Origin: Halochromatium salexigens
GTDB taxonomy: Bacteria > Pseudomonadota > Gammaproteobacteria > Chromatiales > Chromatiaceae
Assembly: GCF_016653295.1 (NCBI RefSeq)
Contig: NZ_NHSF01000017.1
Location: 1-47,423, forward strand
Direction of reading: 5' to 3'
Length of the DNA stretch: 47,423 nucleotides
The translations under genes and the position numbers were made by a program. The notes under the pieces were generated by a model that was not told the origin of the DNA, did no database searches, and saw only the letters and a program-made list of their open reading frames with translations. This document shows, in pieces, positions 32,214 to 41,680 of this stretch (position 1 is its first letter; each line of letters begins with the position of its first letter).

Positions 32214-32967
32214 GCAGCGGCCAACGGCGCCGCCACCGCGCGCGCTGATCTCGGTGCACGATCTGATGCCGGAGACGCTACCGGCGGTGCTCCGCACCCT
32301 GCAGCGACTCGAGCATCATCAATGCGCGCCGGTCACCCTGCTCGTGGTGCCCGGCCGCGACTGGGACCGCGCCGCGCTCGCGACGCTGCGCAGTCTGCAA
32401 CGCGATGGCTACCGGCTCGCCGGACATGGCTGGCGGCATCGGGCCGAGACCTTTGGCGGCCTCTATCATCGGCTCCACGGCCTGTTCCTGTCGCGCCGTG
32501 TCGCCGAGCATCTGGCTCTCGATGAGGCTGGCATCATCGCGCTGATCCAGCGCTGCCATGCCTGGTTCGGCGATCACGGCTTGGAGTCGCCCGCGCTCTA
32601 TGTGCCGCCGGCCTGGGCCATGGGCCGGATCTCGCTCGCGCGCTTGCGCGACACCTGTCCCTTTCCGCTCTACGAGCGTTTCGATGGGGTCATCGATATC
32701 GCCGCCGGGCGCGTGCAGCACCTCCCCCTGCTCGGCTACGAGGCCGACCATGCGTTCCGGGCACCGATCCTGCGGCTTTGGAATCGTTGGAATTGGCGGC
32801 GCGCCCGGCGTCAGGGGCGGCCGATCCGCATCGGTATCCATCCGCGCGACATCGAGCTTGCCCTCGCCCATGACCTCGAGTGCGATCTCGCGCGCGCGCT
32901 CGTGCCCATTGCCTACGACAGCCTGAGCGGTGCGGCGGCGGCGGCGACGGCCACAGGCTCGGCCTAG
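32200..32967 (+). CDS. DUF2334 polysaccharide-deacetylase-like protein
   Basis: 255 residues. NodB-like fold of the DUF2334 group: ISVHDLMPETL with the first metal Asp region, VTLLVVPGRDW, LAGHGWRHRAE (His pair), YVPPAWAMG, GIHPRDIELA. These are the positions expected for a metal-dependent carbohydrate de-N-acetylase. ATG 32200 overlaps the glycosyltransferase by 14 bp. It probably deacetylates the product of the preceding enzyme; this is inference from coupling. Confidence 0.82.
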   Translation: MKTAEQRPTAPPPRALISVHDLMPETLPAVLRTLQRLEHHQCAPVTLLVVPGRDWDRAALATLRSLQRDGYRLAGHGWRHRAETFGGLYHRLHGLFLSRRVAEHLALDEAGIIALIQRCHAWFGDHGLESPALYVPPAWAMGRISLARLRDTCPFPLYERFDGVIDIAAGRVQHLPLLGYEADHAFRAPILRLWNRWNWRRARRQGRPIRIGIHPRDIELALAHDLECDLARALVPIAYDSLSGAAAAATATGSA

Positions 32968-32984
32968 ACGCGCACGCGTTCGCG

Positions 32985-33503
32985 CTAGGCACGGGTGAGA
33001 TGCTCGCGGCGAATCGCCTCGAGCAGGCCACGCGAGGCCGCATCGACCATATCGAACACGGCCTCGAAGCCATTCGCCCCCCCATAGTAGGGGTCCGGCA
33101 CCTCACGTTGTCCGAGCTGTGGCGCGTAGTCCATGAACAGCCGTAGCCGCCCTTCGAAGCCGCTCGGGCAGAGCGCCGACAGCGCTCGATGGTTCGCCTT
33201 GTCCATCGCCAGGACATAGTCGAAGCGCTCGAAATCCTCGGCCACCGCCCGCCGCGCACGCTGGAGCGAGAGATCGATCCCGCGCCGCTGAGCGGTCTCG
33301 CGCGCGCGCGCATCCGGCGGCTCGCCGACGTGATAGGCATGGGTGCCAGCCGAATCGATCTCGATCAGGTGCGAGAGGCCCTCCTCGATCACATGTTTGG
33401 CGAACACTCCTTGCGCGGTTGGCGAGCGGCAGATATTGCCCATGCACACGAACAGCACACGGATACGAGGGTGAAAGCGTTGATTCATCGATTCTTTCAT
33501 CAT
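32985..33503 (-). CDS. Low-molecular-weight protein-tyrosine phosphatase
   Basis: 172 residues. The P-loop is VLFVCMGNICRSPTA (C-x5-R) near the N-terminus, and the general-acid Asp is in VPDPYYGG. Bacterial relatives act on tyrosine kinases of capsule export or on small phosphoproteins. The start is one of two adjacent ATGs at 33503/33500 after an AGGA; ATG 33485 is another option. It occupies the ptpA slot next to kdsB in the gammaproteobacterial gene order. Confidence 0.92.
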   Translation of the reverse strand: MMKESMNQRFHPRIRVLFVCMGNICRSPTAQGVFAKHVIEEGLSHLIEIDSAGTHAYHVGEPPDARARETAQRRGIDLSLQRARRAVAEDFERFDYVLAMDKANHRALSALCPSGFEGRLRLFMDYAPQLGQREVPDPYYGGANGFEAVFDMVDAASRGLLEAIRREHLTRA

Positions 33504-33674
33504 TGAGTTGATCCTGGTACATGGGGACGCTTGACGGACAGCGCGAACAGCGTCGGGGCTAGAAGCGCACTTCTTTGGTGCAAACGCGCGCAGGGCTGAT
33601 CCAATCGGTACCTACTCGTCCCCCTTCGATTCCATGCCTTTTCATCGGGTTTTAGCGCCGCCGCCCTTCACCTG

Positions 33675-33806
33675 AGTGCCTGGCGTCGGCCGGTTGGCGG
33701 GTCGAGAGAGGCGGCCAAAAAAGTTGGCATCGATACTGCCTGGTCAAAGGCGAGGCGGAAACCTCCCTCTCTGCCCTTTCCGTCCTCTGACCTCCTCAGT
33801 GGTGAA
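33675..33806 (+). ncRNA. Candidate structured non-coding RNA
   Basis: No coding frame of note on the plus strand, but the stretch is rich in pairing: AGAGAGG (33705-33711) with CCTCTCT (33766-33772), GCCTGGTCAAAGGC as an internal hairpin, GAGG-CGGAAA-CCTC beside it, and a perfect terminator right after. It did not match 6S, SRP, tmRNA, RNase P or a common riboswitch from memory. The 5' end and promoter are unknown. The whole gap 33504-33897 otherwise holds only the upstream region of the phosphatase. Confidence 0.4.
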
Positions 33807-33837
33807 TTGCCCCGTAGCCTTGCGGGGCATTTTTTTT
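33807..33837 (+). terminator. Strong rho-independent terminator
   Basis: TGCCCCG (33808-33814), 8-base loop, CGGGGCA (33823-33829), then eight T residues (33830-33837). Clearly oriented for plus-strand transcription, yet no plus-strand protein gene precedes it since 32967, 840 bp away, across an opposite-strand gene. This is the main reason to suspect a non-coding transcript upstream. Confidence 0.88.
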
Positions 33838-33897
33838 GCGACCACCGCAACCATATACAGCAGTTTCAATACTCAGGATTGACGTTCGAGACTGCCG

Positions 33898-34188
33898 ATG
33901 ATCGACCATGCCTTCACCCACCGCTTGCGCGCACTGATCGGCCGCAATTGCTGCTACTTCGGTCGCGATTGCCGGATCGTCGAGATCCTCGCGGAGACCG
34001 ACAGTGATCAGGGCCATTTGGTTCTCGAGGCCTTCGATCAGCTACCGCCGATCCAGACCGACCAATTCGGCCAAGCGGTGTTCCGCGCCAACGAGCACAT
34101 CGAGGTCCCGATCCATGGCGCTCAGGGCGACGTCTCCGACGAACTCATGCATCTGCTCGACGCTCTTCAGGCGACCCACGCGCGCTGA
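33898..34188 (+). CDS. Small conserved-looking hypothetical protein
   Basis: 96 residues, acidic, soluble: [21 protein letters not shown], then [20 protein letters not shown], then [21 protein letters not shown] pair of cysteines (NCCYFGRDC) could bind metal. No family was recognised. Codon usage looks like the neighbouring genes. It lies just after the strong terminator and ends 44 bp inside the convergent kdsB gene. Confidence 0.65.
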   Translation: MIDHAFTHRLRALIGRNCCYFGRDCRIVEILAETDSDQGHLVLEAFDQLPPIQTDQFGQAVFRANEHIEVPIHGAQGDVSDELMHLLDALQATHAR

Positions 34189-34969
34189 CCCGCAGCCACT
34201 CTGTCACGCGCTGCACATCATCCGGCGTATCCACCCCAGGCCCCGGCACCATCGCCGCCAGCGAGACATGGATGCGCTCGCCCTGCCAGAGCACGCGCAG
34301 TTGCTCCAGCGATTCGGCCTGCTCGAGTGGCGCTGCGGGCCAGCCGACGTAGCGCGCCAGAAAGCCGGCGCGGTAGGCATAGAGACCGATATGGCGAAGG
34401 AACGGGACGCCTTCGGGCAGGTGCTGGCGATCGCGTAGAAAGGCATCGCGAGGCCAGGGCACCGGTGCGCGGGTGAAATAGAGCGCATAGCCCTGGCCAT
34501 CGGTCACCACCTTGACCACATGCGGATCGAACAGCGCCTCGGCGTCCTCAATGCCGCAGGCCAGGGTCGAGAGGCCCGCATCCGCATGCTCGGCCAGGCC
34601 GCGCGCGACCTGATCGATCAGGATCGGCGCGATCCCCGGTTCATCGCCCTGCAGGTTGACGATGATCGCCTCCGAGTCCCAGCCGCGACGCTCGGCGACC
34701 TCGGCGAGCCGTTCCGAACCGCTGCGATGATCCGCGCGCGTCATCACCACCTCGGCGCCGAAACCGGCGCAAACCTCGGCGATGCGCGCATCATCGGTGG
34801 CGATCAACACCTCAGCCGCCGCACTGGCGCAGGCGCGTTCCCAGACCCAGCCGATCAGCGGCCGCCCACCGATCTCGATCAGCGGCTTACCCGGCAAGCG
34901 GGTGGCGCCATAGCGGGCCGGGATCACGACGCGAAAGGGGGGTGCGTGCGCCTCCTTCTGCTCAATCAT
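34145..34969 (-). CDS. kdsB: 3-deoxy-manno-octulosonate cytidylyltransferase
   Basis: 274 residues. It activates Kdo with CTP to CMP-Kdo for the LPS core. Motifs: [42 protein letters not shown] and [18 protein letters not shown] 34969 follows GGAGG at a good spacing and overlaps the lpxK stop by 8 bp. The 3' end overlaps the 96-residue gene on the other strand. Confidence 0.95.
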   Translation of the reverse strand: MIEQKEAHAPPFRVVIPARYGATRLPGKPLIEIGGRPLIGWVWERACASAAAEVLIATDDARIAEVCAGFGAEVVMTRADHRSGSERLAEVAERRGWDSEAIIVNLQGDEPGIAPILIDQVARGLAEHADAGLSTLACGIEDAEALFDPHVVKVVTDGQGYALYFTRAPVPWPRDAFLRDRQHLPEGVPFLRHIGLYAYRAGFLARYVGWPAAPLEQAESLEQLRVLWQGERIHVSLAAMVPGPGVDTPDDVQRVTEWLRVSARGSPEERRADA

Positions 34970-36086
34970 CAGTGCCTCCAGGAAAATCCCCAAGCCGATC
35001 CCCAAGCTGATCCAGGGCCGCATCCAGTGCGTCGACGAAGGCCGCTCCAGGGACCGCCGTCACCGGCACGAACCACTGATCGGGCCCCGCGAATGCACGA
35101 CATTTCACCGCATCCTTCTCAGTCATCAGCACCGGCCCCTTGGGCCAGTGTTCGAGATCGGCGGCATTGAACCGATGATGATCTGGATAGGGGCGCGGTT
35201 CGATCTCGAGCCCGAACCCGCGCAACAGCGCAAAGAAGCGCTGTGGATGCCCGATGCCGGCGACCGCCGTCACGGGCTGCCCGAACCAGCTTGCCGACGC
35301 GCGTTGACAGGCCGGATCGCGCAGGTTCACCGCCGCCCCCGGCTCCAGTTGCATTTGGAACCCATCGGTGTTGGCGCCCCCGTCGGCGTCGGCGATCCCA
35401 TCAGCGTCGGCGGTCTCATCAGCGCCGGGTCCGCCGTTATTGATCACCAGATCGACCTCATGGCGGCGCGCAATCGGCTCGCGCAGCGGTCCTGCGGGCA
35501 GGCAGCGACCATTGCCGAAGCCGCGCAGCCCATCGACGACCAGGATCTCGAGTTGCCGACGCAGTCGCTCATGTTGCAGTCCATCGTCGCTCAGCACGCG
35601 ATTGCAGCCAAACTCCTCGACCAGCACGCGCGCGGCGGCCACCCGATCGCGACCGACCACCACCGGGCAGCGCGCGCGCTGAGCCAGCAACACCGCCTCG
35701 TCACCGAATTCACTCGGGTCGGCATCGCCGGTCACCCGGCGCGGCCGTCGTGCTGTCTTGCCGCCTCGCTCACTCCCTGGCGCGCCATACCCCCGCAGCA
35801 CGATACCCGGCCGCTCGCCACGCGCGATCAGGTGCTCGGCCAACCAGAGCACGAGCGGCGTCTTGCCGGTACCGCCGACGGTCAGATTGCCGACCACGAT
35901 CACCGGCACGGACACCGCATGAGAGGCCAGCCAGCCGCGCGCATAGGCCCAGCGCCGCAAGCGCGCGCTGGCACAGTACAGCCCGCCGAGCGGCGCCAAC
36001 AAAGTGCCGAGCCAATGCCCCTGATACCAGACCTGTTCCGACAGCCGTGCCAGCGTCAATGCGAGGCGACGCGCGAATCCCTTCAC
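34962..36086 (-). CDS. lpxK: Tetraacyldisaccharide 4'-kinase
   Basis: 374 residues from GTG 36086, which has GAGGG five bases upstream; a longer frame into msbA lacks support. LpxK phosphorylates the 4' position of the lipid A precursor. The N-terminal membrane-bound segment ([19 protein letters not shown]) precedes the Walker [15 protein letters not shown]. Further motifs: [26 protein letters not shown] and HRFNAADLE near the C-terminus. It is about 35 residues longer than usual. Part of that is an acidic repeat, [18 protein letters not shown], at about residues 225-245. Confidence 0.94.
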   Translation of the reverse strand: MKGFARRLALTLARLSEQVWYQGHWLGTLLAPLGGLYCASARLRRWAYARGWLASHAVSVPVIVVGNLTVGGTGKTPLVLWLAEHLIARGERPGIVLRGYGAPGSERGGKTARRPRRVTGDADPSEFGDEAVLLAQRARCPVVVGRDRVAAARVLVEEFGCNRVLSDDGLQHERLRRQLEILVVDGLRGFGNGRCLPAGPLREPIARRHEVDLVINNGGPGADETADADGIADADGGANTDGFQMQLEPGAAVNLRDPACQRASASWFGQPVTAVAGIGHPQRFFALLRGFGLEIEPRPYPDHHRFNAADLEHWPKGPVLMTEKDAVKCRAFAGPDQWFVPVTAVPGAAFVDALDAALDQLGDRLGDFPGGTDD

Positions 36087-36159
36087 GGCCGCCCTCGCCA
36101 AGTGCCGCGAACCGGCAAGGCGTCCAGCTCGCCGTCGTGCGCGCTGGGCGGCATTCAGG

Positions 36160-37956
36160 TTAGTCGGGATCAACCCCAACCTCGGCGAACTGCATCCGGT
36201 GTAGGCGGGCATAGTACCCCCCGCGCGCCATCAGCTCAGCGTGCGTGCCACGCTCGACGATGCGACCGGCGTCCAGCACCAGGATCTCGTCGACATGCTC
36301 GATGGTCGACAACCGATGCGCGATCACCAGCGTCGTGCGATGCCGCATCAGAGCCGACAAGGCGGCTTGGATATGGCGCTCGGCCTCGGTATCCAGCGCC
36401 GAGGTCGCTTCATCCAGCACCAGGATCGGCGCATCCTTGAGCATCGCGCGGGCAATCGCGATGCGCTGGCGCTGCCCGCCCGAGAGCAGCACGCCCCGAT
36501 CGCCGACCAGAGTATCCAGCCCCTGCGGCAAGGCGTCGATGAACGCGCTCGCGTGCGCCGCCTCGGCGACACGTTCGATCTCGGCGCGGCTCGCCGAACC
36601 CTGCTGACCATAGGCGATGTTGTTGGCCAAGGTGTCGTTGAACAGCATCACGTCCTGGGTCACCAGCGAGATCTGCGCGCGCAGACTGGCCAGGGTCAGC
36701 TGCCGAAGATCGACGCCATCGATCAGCACCTGCCCCTCGGTGGGATCATAGAAACGCGGCAGCAGGCTGGCGATGGTCGACTTGCCGCTGCCCGAGCGCC
36801 CGACCAGCGCCACGCTGCGCCCCGGCTCGATGACCAGATTCAGCGCCTCGAGCACCGGCCCCTTGCTCGGATCATAGGCATGGGTCACCTGCCGGTATTC
36901 GACCCGTCCCTCGGCGCGGGTGAGCACCTGCTCGCCGGTATCGGTCTCGATCTCGCTGTCGATCAGCTCGAACAGGCTCTCGGCGGCGACGATGCCACGC
37001 TGCAGGTGTGAGTTCACCGCCGTCAGCCGTTTCACCGGCGGCAGCAGCAGGCCCATGGCGACGATGAACGACATGAAGGTGCCGACGGTGATGTCCTCGC
37101 GCAGGCCCTGCAGCGTCGAGAGATAGACGATGACGCCGATGGCGATGGCGGCGATCAACTGCACCAGGGGTACGCTGATCGAATCGGTGGCGACGATCTT
37201 CATCTGCAAGGAGCGGGTCTTTTCGTTCACGGCGGTGAAGCGGCGGGTCTCGTAGTCCTCGCCGCCGAAAGCCTTGACCACCCGATGCGCTTCGATCACC
37301 TCTTGGGCCGCGTGCGAAAGCGAGCCCATGCGCTCCTGCACCCGTTTGCCATAGTGGCGAAAACGCTTGGTCGCATATTTGATCGCCACCGCCATCGCGG
37401 GCGCGACCAGCAGGAAGATGGCCGAGAGCGCCGCATCGATATAGAGCATGTAGAGGATCAACGCCAGCGCCGTGAAACCATCGCGCACCAAGGTCGTCAA
37501 GGCCGAGGTGGACGCGTTGGCGACGTTCTCGACGTTGTAGGTGAACTTGGCAATGAGCTGGCCCGAGCCATGGTGATCGTAATAACGCGCCGGGGCCCGC
37601 AGCAGATGGTCGAACATCTGCTGGCGCAGATCCGCCACCACCCGGCGCCCCACCCATTTCAAACAATAGGTATTGACGAACCCCGCCAGACCGCGCACCA
37701 GGAAGATGCCGACCAGCACGAACGGCATCAGGCGCACCACGTCCGGGTCGCGCTCGACGAAACTGCCATCGAGCAGCGGTTTGATCATGGCCGCGAACAG
37801 GGGCTCGGTCAGCCCAAAGATCAGCATGCCGACGATCGCGATCGCGAACATCTTGCGGTACGGATGCACATAGCCCAGCAGACGCCGATAGATCAGGCGG
37901 GCCGAGGCCTCGCCCGGCCGGCTGAAGACGGCACCGACGCCGGTCGCCGAGGTCAT
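36160..37956 (-). CDS. msbA: Lipid A export ATP-binding/permease protein
   Basis: 598-residue half-transporter, one ABC membrane domain (about 25-330) and one ATPase domain (about 350-590). Walker A LVGRSGSGKST, Q-loop, signature LLSGGQRQRIAIARA, Walker B ILVLDEATSALD, switch His in VIAHRLSTIE. It flips core-lipid A across the inner membrane. ATG overlaps the exbD stop (ATGA), and lpxK follows, the normal msbA-lpxK pairing. Confidence 0.95.
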   Translation of the reverse strand: MTSATGVGAVFSRPGEASARLIYRRLLGYVHPYRKMFAIAIVGMLIFGLTEPLFAAMIKPLLDGSFVERDPDVVRLMPFVLVGIFLVRGLAGFVNTYCLKWVGRRVVADLRQQMFDHLLRAPARYYDHHGSGQLIAKFTYNVENVANASTSALTTLVRDGFTALALILYMLYIDAALSAIFLLVAPAMAVAIKYATKRFRHYGKRVQERMGSLSHAAQEVIEAHRVVKAFGGEDYETRRFTAVNEKTRSLQMKIVATDSISVPLVQLIAAIAIGVIVYLSTLQGLREDITVGTFMSFIVAMGLLLPPVKRLTAVNSHLQRGIVAAESLFELIDSEIETDTGEQVLTRAEGRVEYRQVTHAYDPSKGPVLEALNLVIEPGRSVALVGRSGSGKSTIASLLPRFYDPTEGQVLIDGVDLRQLTLASLRAQISLVTQDVMLFNDTLANNIAYGQQGSASRAEIERVAEAAHASAFIDALPQGLDTLVGDRGVLLSGGQRQRIAIARAMLKDAPILVLDEATSALDTEAERHIQAALSALMRHRTTLVIAHRLSTIEHVDEILVLDAGRIVERGTHAELMARGGYYARLHRMQFAEVGVDPD

Positions 37957-38396
37957 GGCGCGGGCCCCATCGTTGCGTCACCCGGACGCTGACGGGCGGC
38001 AAAGGCCACCTGCGTCAGCCCCAACTGGCCGGCCGCGTCGAGTACGGTCATCACCGCCTGATGCGGGGTGCGCGCATCGGCCTTGATCACCACCGGCAGC
38101 CCGCGCTCGGCGCCCACTGCGTCGCGCAGCGCGCGTTGCAGCGTCTCGAGATCATTGCCGGCCAACGCCTGGCGGTTGACATAGAAACGCCCGACGCGAT
38201 CGATCATCACCTCGACCAGGTCGATCTCCTCGGCCGGCACCGCCTTGGCATCGGCCTCCGGGAGCTGCAAGCGCAGCCGCCCCTCATCGCGAAAGCTGGT
38301 CGTGACCATGAAGAAGATCAGCAGCAGGAAGACGACGTCGACCAAGGGGGTCAGATTGATCTCGGGGATCTCGCGGCGATGCGGGCGCAGGTTCAC
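37953..38396 (-). CDS. exbD: ExbD/TolR biopolymer transport protein
   Basis: 147 residues. The single N-terminal helix carries the proton-path Asp in INLTPLVDVVFLLLIFFMV, then a periplasmic domain (VIKADARTPHQAVMTVLDAA). The start is the GTG at 38396, which overlaps the exbB stop. Together with ExbB it forms a proton-driven motor. No tonB or tol genes lie here; this exbBD pair sits in the same place in Pseudomonas beside lpxK. Confidence 0.9.
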   Translation of the reverse strand: MNLRPHRREIPEINLTPLVDVVFLLLIFFMVTTSFRDEGRLRLQLPEADAKAVPAEEIDLVEVMIDRVGRFYVNRQALAGNDLETLQRALRDAVGAERGLPVVIKADARTPHQAVMTVLDAAGQLGLTQVAFAARQRPGDATMGPAP

Positions 38397-39082
38397 GGCA
38401 TCTCCCCATCGGCGGCCTCGCGCTCGCCCTGCATCACCTCGATCAGGCGCAGCGCCTGCTCCTCCATGCCGACCACCAGCTTGTCGACATGGCTGATGAA
38501 ATAGCGATGGAACATCAGCGCCGGGATCGCCACCGAGAGCCCGGCGGCGGTGGTGATCAAGGCCTGCGAGATGCCGCCGGCGAGCACACCGGGATCGCCG
38601 ACACCGACGTCCATGATGACGCTGAATACATCGATCATGCCAATCACGGTGCCCAAGAGCCCGAGCAAAGGGGTCACTGCGGCGATGGTGCCGAGCGTGC
38701 TCAGGTAACGCTCCATGCCGGAGACCACATGGCGGCCGGTTTCCTGAATCGCCTCCTTCATCACCTCGCGCGCGTGGAAGCGGTTGACCAGTCCGGCGGC
38801 GAGCATGCGCCCGAGCGCCGAGCCCCGGCGGATGGCATCGATGCGTTCGTCGTCGAGCTGTTGGTGTTGCTGCCACTGCCAGATCTGGGTCACCAGGCCA
38901 TCGGGCATGATGCGCTGGCGGCGCAAGGCCCAGAAGCGCTCGATGACGATGGCCATCGCCGCCACTGAGCACAGCAGGATTGGTACCATCAGCCAGCCGC
39001 CGGCCTTCAGCAGATCGAGCACTAGGGGGTTGCCTCGCAACGCAAGTGAGTCAATGAGATCAGACCGGGCATCATAACGCAC
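38393..39082 (-). CDS. exbB: ExbB/TolQ/MotA proton channel protein
   Basis: 229 residues. Three membrane segments: WLMVPILLCSVAAMAIVIE, then LGTIAAVTPLLGLLGTVIGMIDVF and GISQALITTAAGLSVAIPALMF, the TolQ-ExbB signature. The conserved start of the family corresponds to LVLDLLKAGGWLM. GTG 39022, with GAGG ten bases upstream, may therefore be the real start, and ATG 39082 adds a short poorly conserved leader. It overlaps exbD. Confidence 0.9.
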   Translation of the reverse strand: MRYDARSDLIDSLALRGNPLVLDLLKAGGWLMVPILLCSVAAMAIVIERFWALRRQRIMPDGLVTQIWQWQQHQQLDDERIDAIRRGSALGRMLAAGLVNRFHAREVMKEAIQETGRHVVSGMERYLSTLGTIAAVTPLLGLLGTVIGMIDVFSVIMDVGVGDPGVLAGGISQALITTAAGLSVAIPALMFHRYFISHVDKLVVGMEEQALRLIEVMQGEREAADGEMP

Positions 39083-39108
39083 TGCAAAACCATCGGGCCG
39101 GGATCACC

Positions 39109-41649
39109 TCAAGGGCTGCTCCGAGGCGGGATCGCGGGCGCGGGATGATGACGCCACAGCCGATCCGCTCGCTCGCGATAGGGAGGCTCCAGGCGCAACC
39201 CCGCCTGCGGATCGACCGAGAACGCAATGGCACCGGCGCTCGCCGTGTCCAGGCTCGCGGCGCCCGAGGCGATCACGCGCTCGCGCACGGAGGCGGCTGG
39301 AAAACCGTAGCGGTTCTTCCACCCCATGGTGAAGAGCACCAACCGCGGCGACACCCGCGCCAGAAAAGGCTCCGTCGTCGAACTCGCGCTGCCATGATGG
39401 GCCGCGATTAGCACCTCGGCGGCCAAGGCATCGCCCTCGCGTTGCAGCAACTGCCGCTCGACCTTGGCCTCCGCGTCTCCGGGCCAGAGCAGCGCGGTCC
39501 CGCCGACCGAGACCCGCAGCACGCACGAGCGATCGTTGCCGCTTCCGGTCGTATCCACGGGATGCAGGATCGCAAAATCGACGCCATCCCAATGCCAACG
39601 CTGGCCGCGTCGACAGGCATCCACGGGGACATCGACAAGGAGTCCGCTCGGCGCGCCTTTGCTCTCGCCCTCGTCCTTGCTTTCAGCCCCGATCTCGGCC
39701 CGAATCTCCTCGGGTTCACCACTGAGGATGCGCCGTGCCGGCACCGCATCGAGCAGCCCCCGCAGGCCGCCGGCATGATCCAGATCCGCGTGCGAGATGA
39801 TCAGCAGATCGATGCGGTCGATGCCCCGGTGGCGCAGATAGGGCGCAACCACCGCCTCGCCGGTATTGAAGCCACTGCGAAAACGCGGCCCGGTGTCATA
39901 GACCAGCGTATGGCGATGGGTACGCAGCACGCCGGCGAGGCCTTGGCCGACATCCAAGAGCGTGACCTGCAGCTCACCGGGCGCCGGCGCCGGCGGGCGC
40001 ACCAGCCACAGCGGCAGCAGCAGCACGGCACCGAGCCAACGTCCGGGGATGCCGCGCGGTGCCAGCAACAACAGGGTGCCCACACCGGCGATCAGCCAAA
40101 CCCAGCCCGGCCGGCCGCCGAGCATGAGCGTGGCCCAAGGCAGATCCGCCGCCCAAGCCAGCAGCGCATAGCCGTGCGTCAGCAGCTCATCGACGGCGCG
40201 CAGCGGCCAGCCCCAGCCACTGAGCAAGAACGCCAAGGTCGCGAGCAGGATGACCGGCAACAAGAGCCCGAACAGCGGCACCGCGAGCAGATTCACCAGC
40301 GGCGCGATCAGCGAGGCCTGGCCGAAGAAGGCGATCAGCAGCGGCAGCAGCCCGAGCGCGACCGCCCATTGCGCCGCGCCCCAACGCGCGATCCAGCCCG
40401 GTGGCCCGAGCCGCCAGCCGAGCGCATAGAGCAGCACGGCAACGGCGCCGAACGAGAGCCAAAAGCCGTAGTCCAAGACCGCCGCCGGATCGACCAAGAG
40501 CACCGCCGCCAGCGCCAGCAGCAATGCGCTCCCAGCGCGCAAGGTGCGACCCGCGACCACGGCGATCAACACCACCGCCAGCATCACCAAGGCACGCTGG
40601 GTCGAGACCGAAAAGCCCGCCAGCGCGGCATAGCCGAAAGCCGCCGCGAGCGCGGCCAGCGCTCCGGCACGCGGCGCCGCGATCCATAGCGCCAAGCCAG
40701 GCAGCAAGGCCCAAGCGCGCCTCACCAACAGGAACAGGGCACCCGAGACCAAACCGACATGCAGCCCGGAGATGGCGATCAGATGCGAGGTACCGGTGCG
40801 CGAGAACACGCCCCATTGCGCCGGCGTCAGCGCGCCGCGATCGCCGATCACCAGCGCCGGTAGCAAGGCTGCGCCAACCCCCTCGGGCAAGGCCTGCTGC
40901 AAACGCGCGCGCAAGTGCTGTCGCCAGCGGTCCAGCCAGTAGCGCCCGGCACCTGACGCGAGCCGCTGCGGGGCTGGTTCGGCGCGCACATAGCCGGTCG
41001 CCTTGATCCGTTGTCGAAACAGCCAGCGCTCATAGTCGAAGCCGCCGGGATTGACGAAGCCATGCGGTGACTTGAGGCGGACCGTGAAACGCCATCGCTC
41101 ACCGGCCATCAGCGCTGGCGCATCCTGGTACCAGGACAGGCGCACGCGGCCGCTGAAGTCGATTGGCTCGCCAGCCTGGCTCAGGCGCTCGACTTCGAAC
41201 AGGAAGCGCGTGCGCTCGGGCGTGGCATCCGGCAGCGAAGCGATGCGTCCGACGATGGTCACATCCTGCTGCGCCAGCGCCTCCGGAAACGGCGCGCACA
41301 GCACCGCGCAGACCCAAAGATGCGACCAACAGAGGCCAAGCACCAAGGCCGCAAGCGGCTCCACCAGCGGCCCCAGCCCCACCTGCGGCCAAGCGAGCCG
41401 ATGCAGCATGCGCCCGCTGAGTAAGCGCAGCACTACGAGCAGCAGCACCAAGGCCAAGAGCACGGGCCATGGCAGCGGCTCGCTGGCGAGGAAATAGCCA
41501 CCCGCGCCGAGCGCAAAGCCAAGCCCGATCGACGCCAGCCCCGGGCCTGCCGCCGAGCCCTTGTCCTGAGCTGGCTCAGGCTCTAGTTCAGGCGCTGGCC
41601 GCCGAGCCCTAGTCGCGTCCTCAAGCGTTCGTTTGCGCACCTGACCCAT
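39109..41649 (-). CDS. comEC: DNA internalization competence protein ComEC/Rec2
   Basis: 846 residues from ATG 41649, which follows the lolD stop by 31 bp. Three parts: an N-terminal membrane segment and OB-like region (about 40-230), the competence membrane domain (about 270-550; RTGTSHLIAISGLHVGLVSG, STQRALVMLAVV), and a C-terminal metallo-beta-lactamase domain (TLLDVGQGLAGVLR, ISHADLDHAGGL, AAHHGSASST). It forms the inner-membrane channel for single-stranded DNA uptake. Its location between lolD and exbB is the gammaproteobacterial norm. Confidence 0.93.
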   Translation of the reverse strand: MGQVRKRTLEDATRARRPAPELEPEPAQDKGSAAGPGLASIGLGFALGAGGYFLASEPLPWPVLLALVLLLVVLRLLSGRMLHRLAWPQVGLGPLVEPLAALVLGLCWSHLWVCAVLCAPFPEALAQQDVTIVGRIASLPDATPERTRFLFEVERLSQAGEPIDFSGRVRLSWYQDAPALMAGERWRFTVRLKSPHGFVNPGGFDYERWLFRQRIKATGYVRAEPAPQRLASGAGRYWLDRWRQHLRARLQQALPEGVGAALLPALVIGDRGALTPAQWGVFSRTGTSHLIAISGLHVGLVSGALFLLVRRAWALLPGLALWIAAPRAGALAALAAAFGYAALAGFSVSTQRALVMLAVVLIAVVAGRTLRAGSALLLALAAVLLVDPAAVLDYGFWLSFGAVAVLLYALGWRLGPPGWIARWGAAQWAVALGLLPLLIAFFGQASLIAPLVNLLAVPLFGLLLPVILLATLAFLLSGWGWPLRAVDELLTHGYALLAWAADLPWATLMLGGRPGWVWLIAGVGTLLLLAPRGIPGRWLGAVLLLPLWLVRPPAPAPGELQVTLLDVGQGLAGVLRTHRHTLVYDTGPRFRSGFNTGEAVVAPYLRHRGIDRIDLLIISHADLDHAGGLRGLLDAVPARRILSGEPEEIRAEIGAESKDEGESKGAPSGLLVDVPVDACRRGQRWHWDGVDFAILHPVDTTGSGNDRSCVLRVSVGGTALLWPGDAEAKVERQLLQREGDALAAEVLIAAHHGSASSTTEPFLARVSPRLVLFTMGWKNRYGFPAASVRERVIASGAASLDTASAGAIAFSVDPQAGLRLEPPYRERADRLWRHHPAPAIPPRSSP

Positions 41650-41680
41650 GCGCACCTGACCCAGCGGCGGCGCGCCCGCC

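Noticed and set aside
33675-33837. 6S RNA, SRP RNA or a glycine riboswitch
   Set aside because: The conserved signatures of these families (for example the SRP GGAAGGAAGCAG apical loop) are not present.
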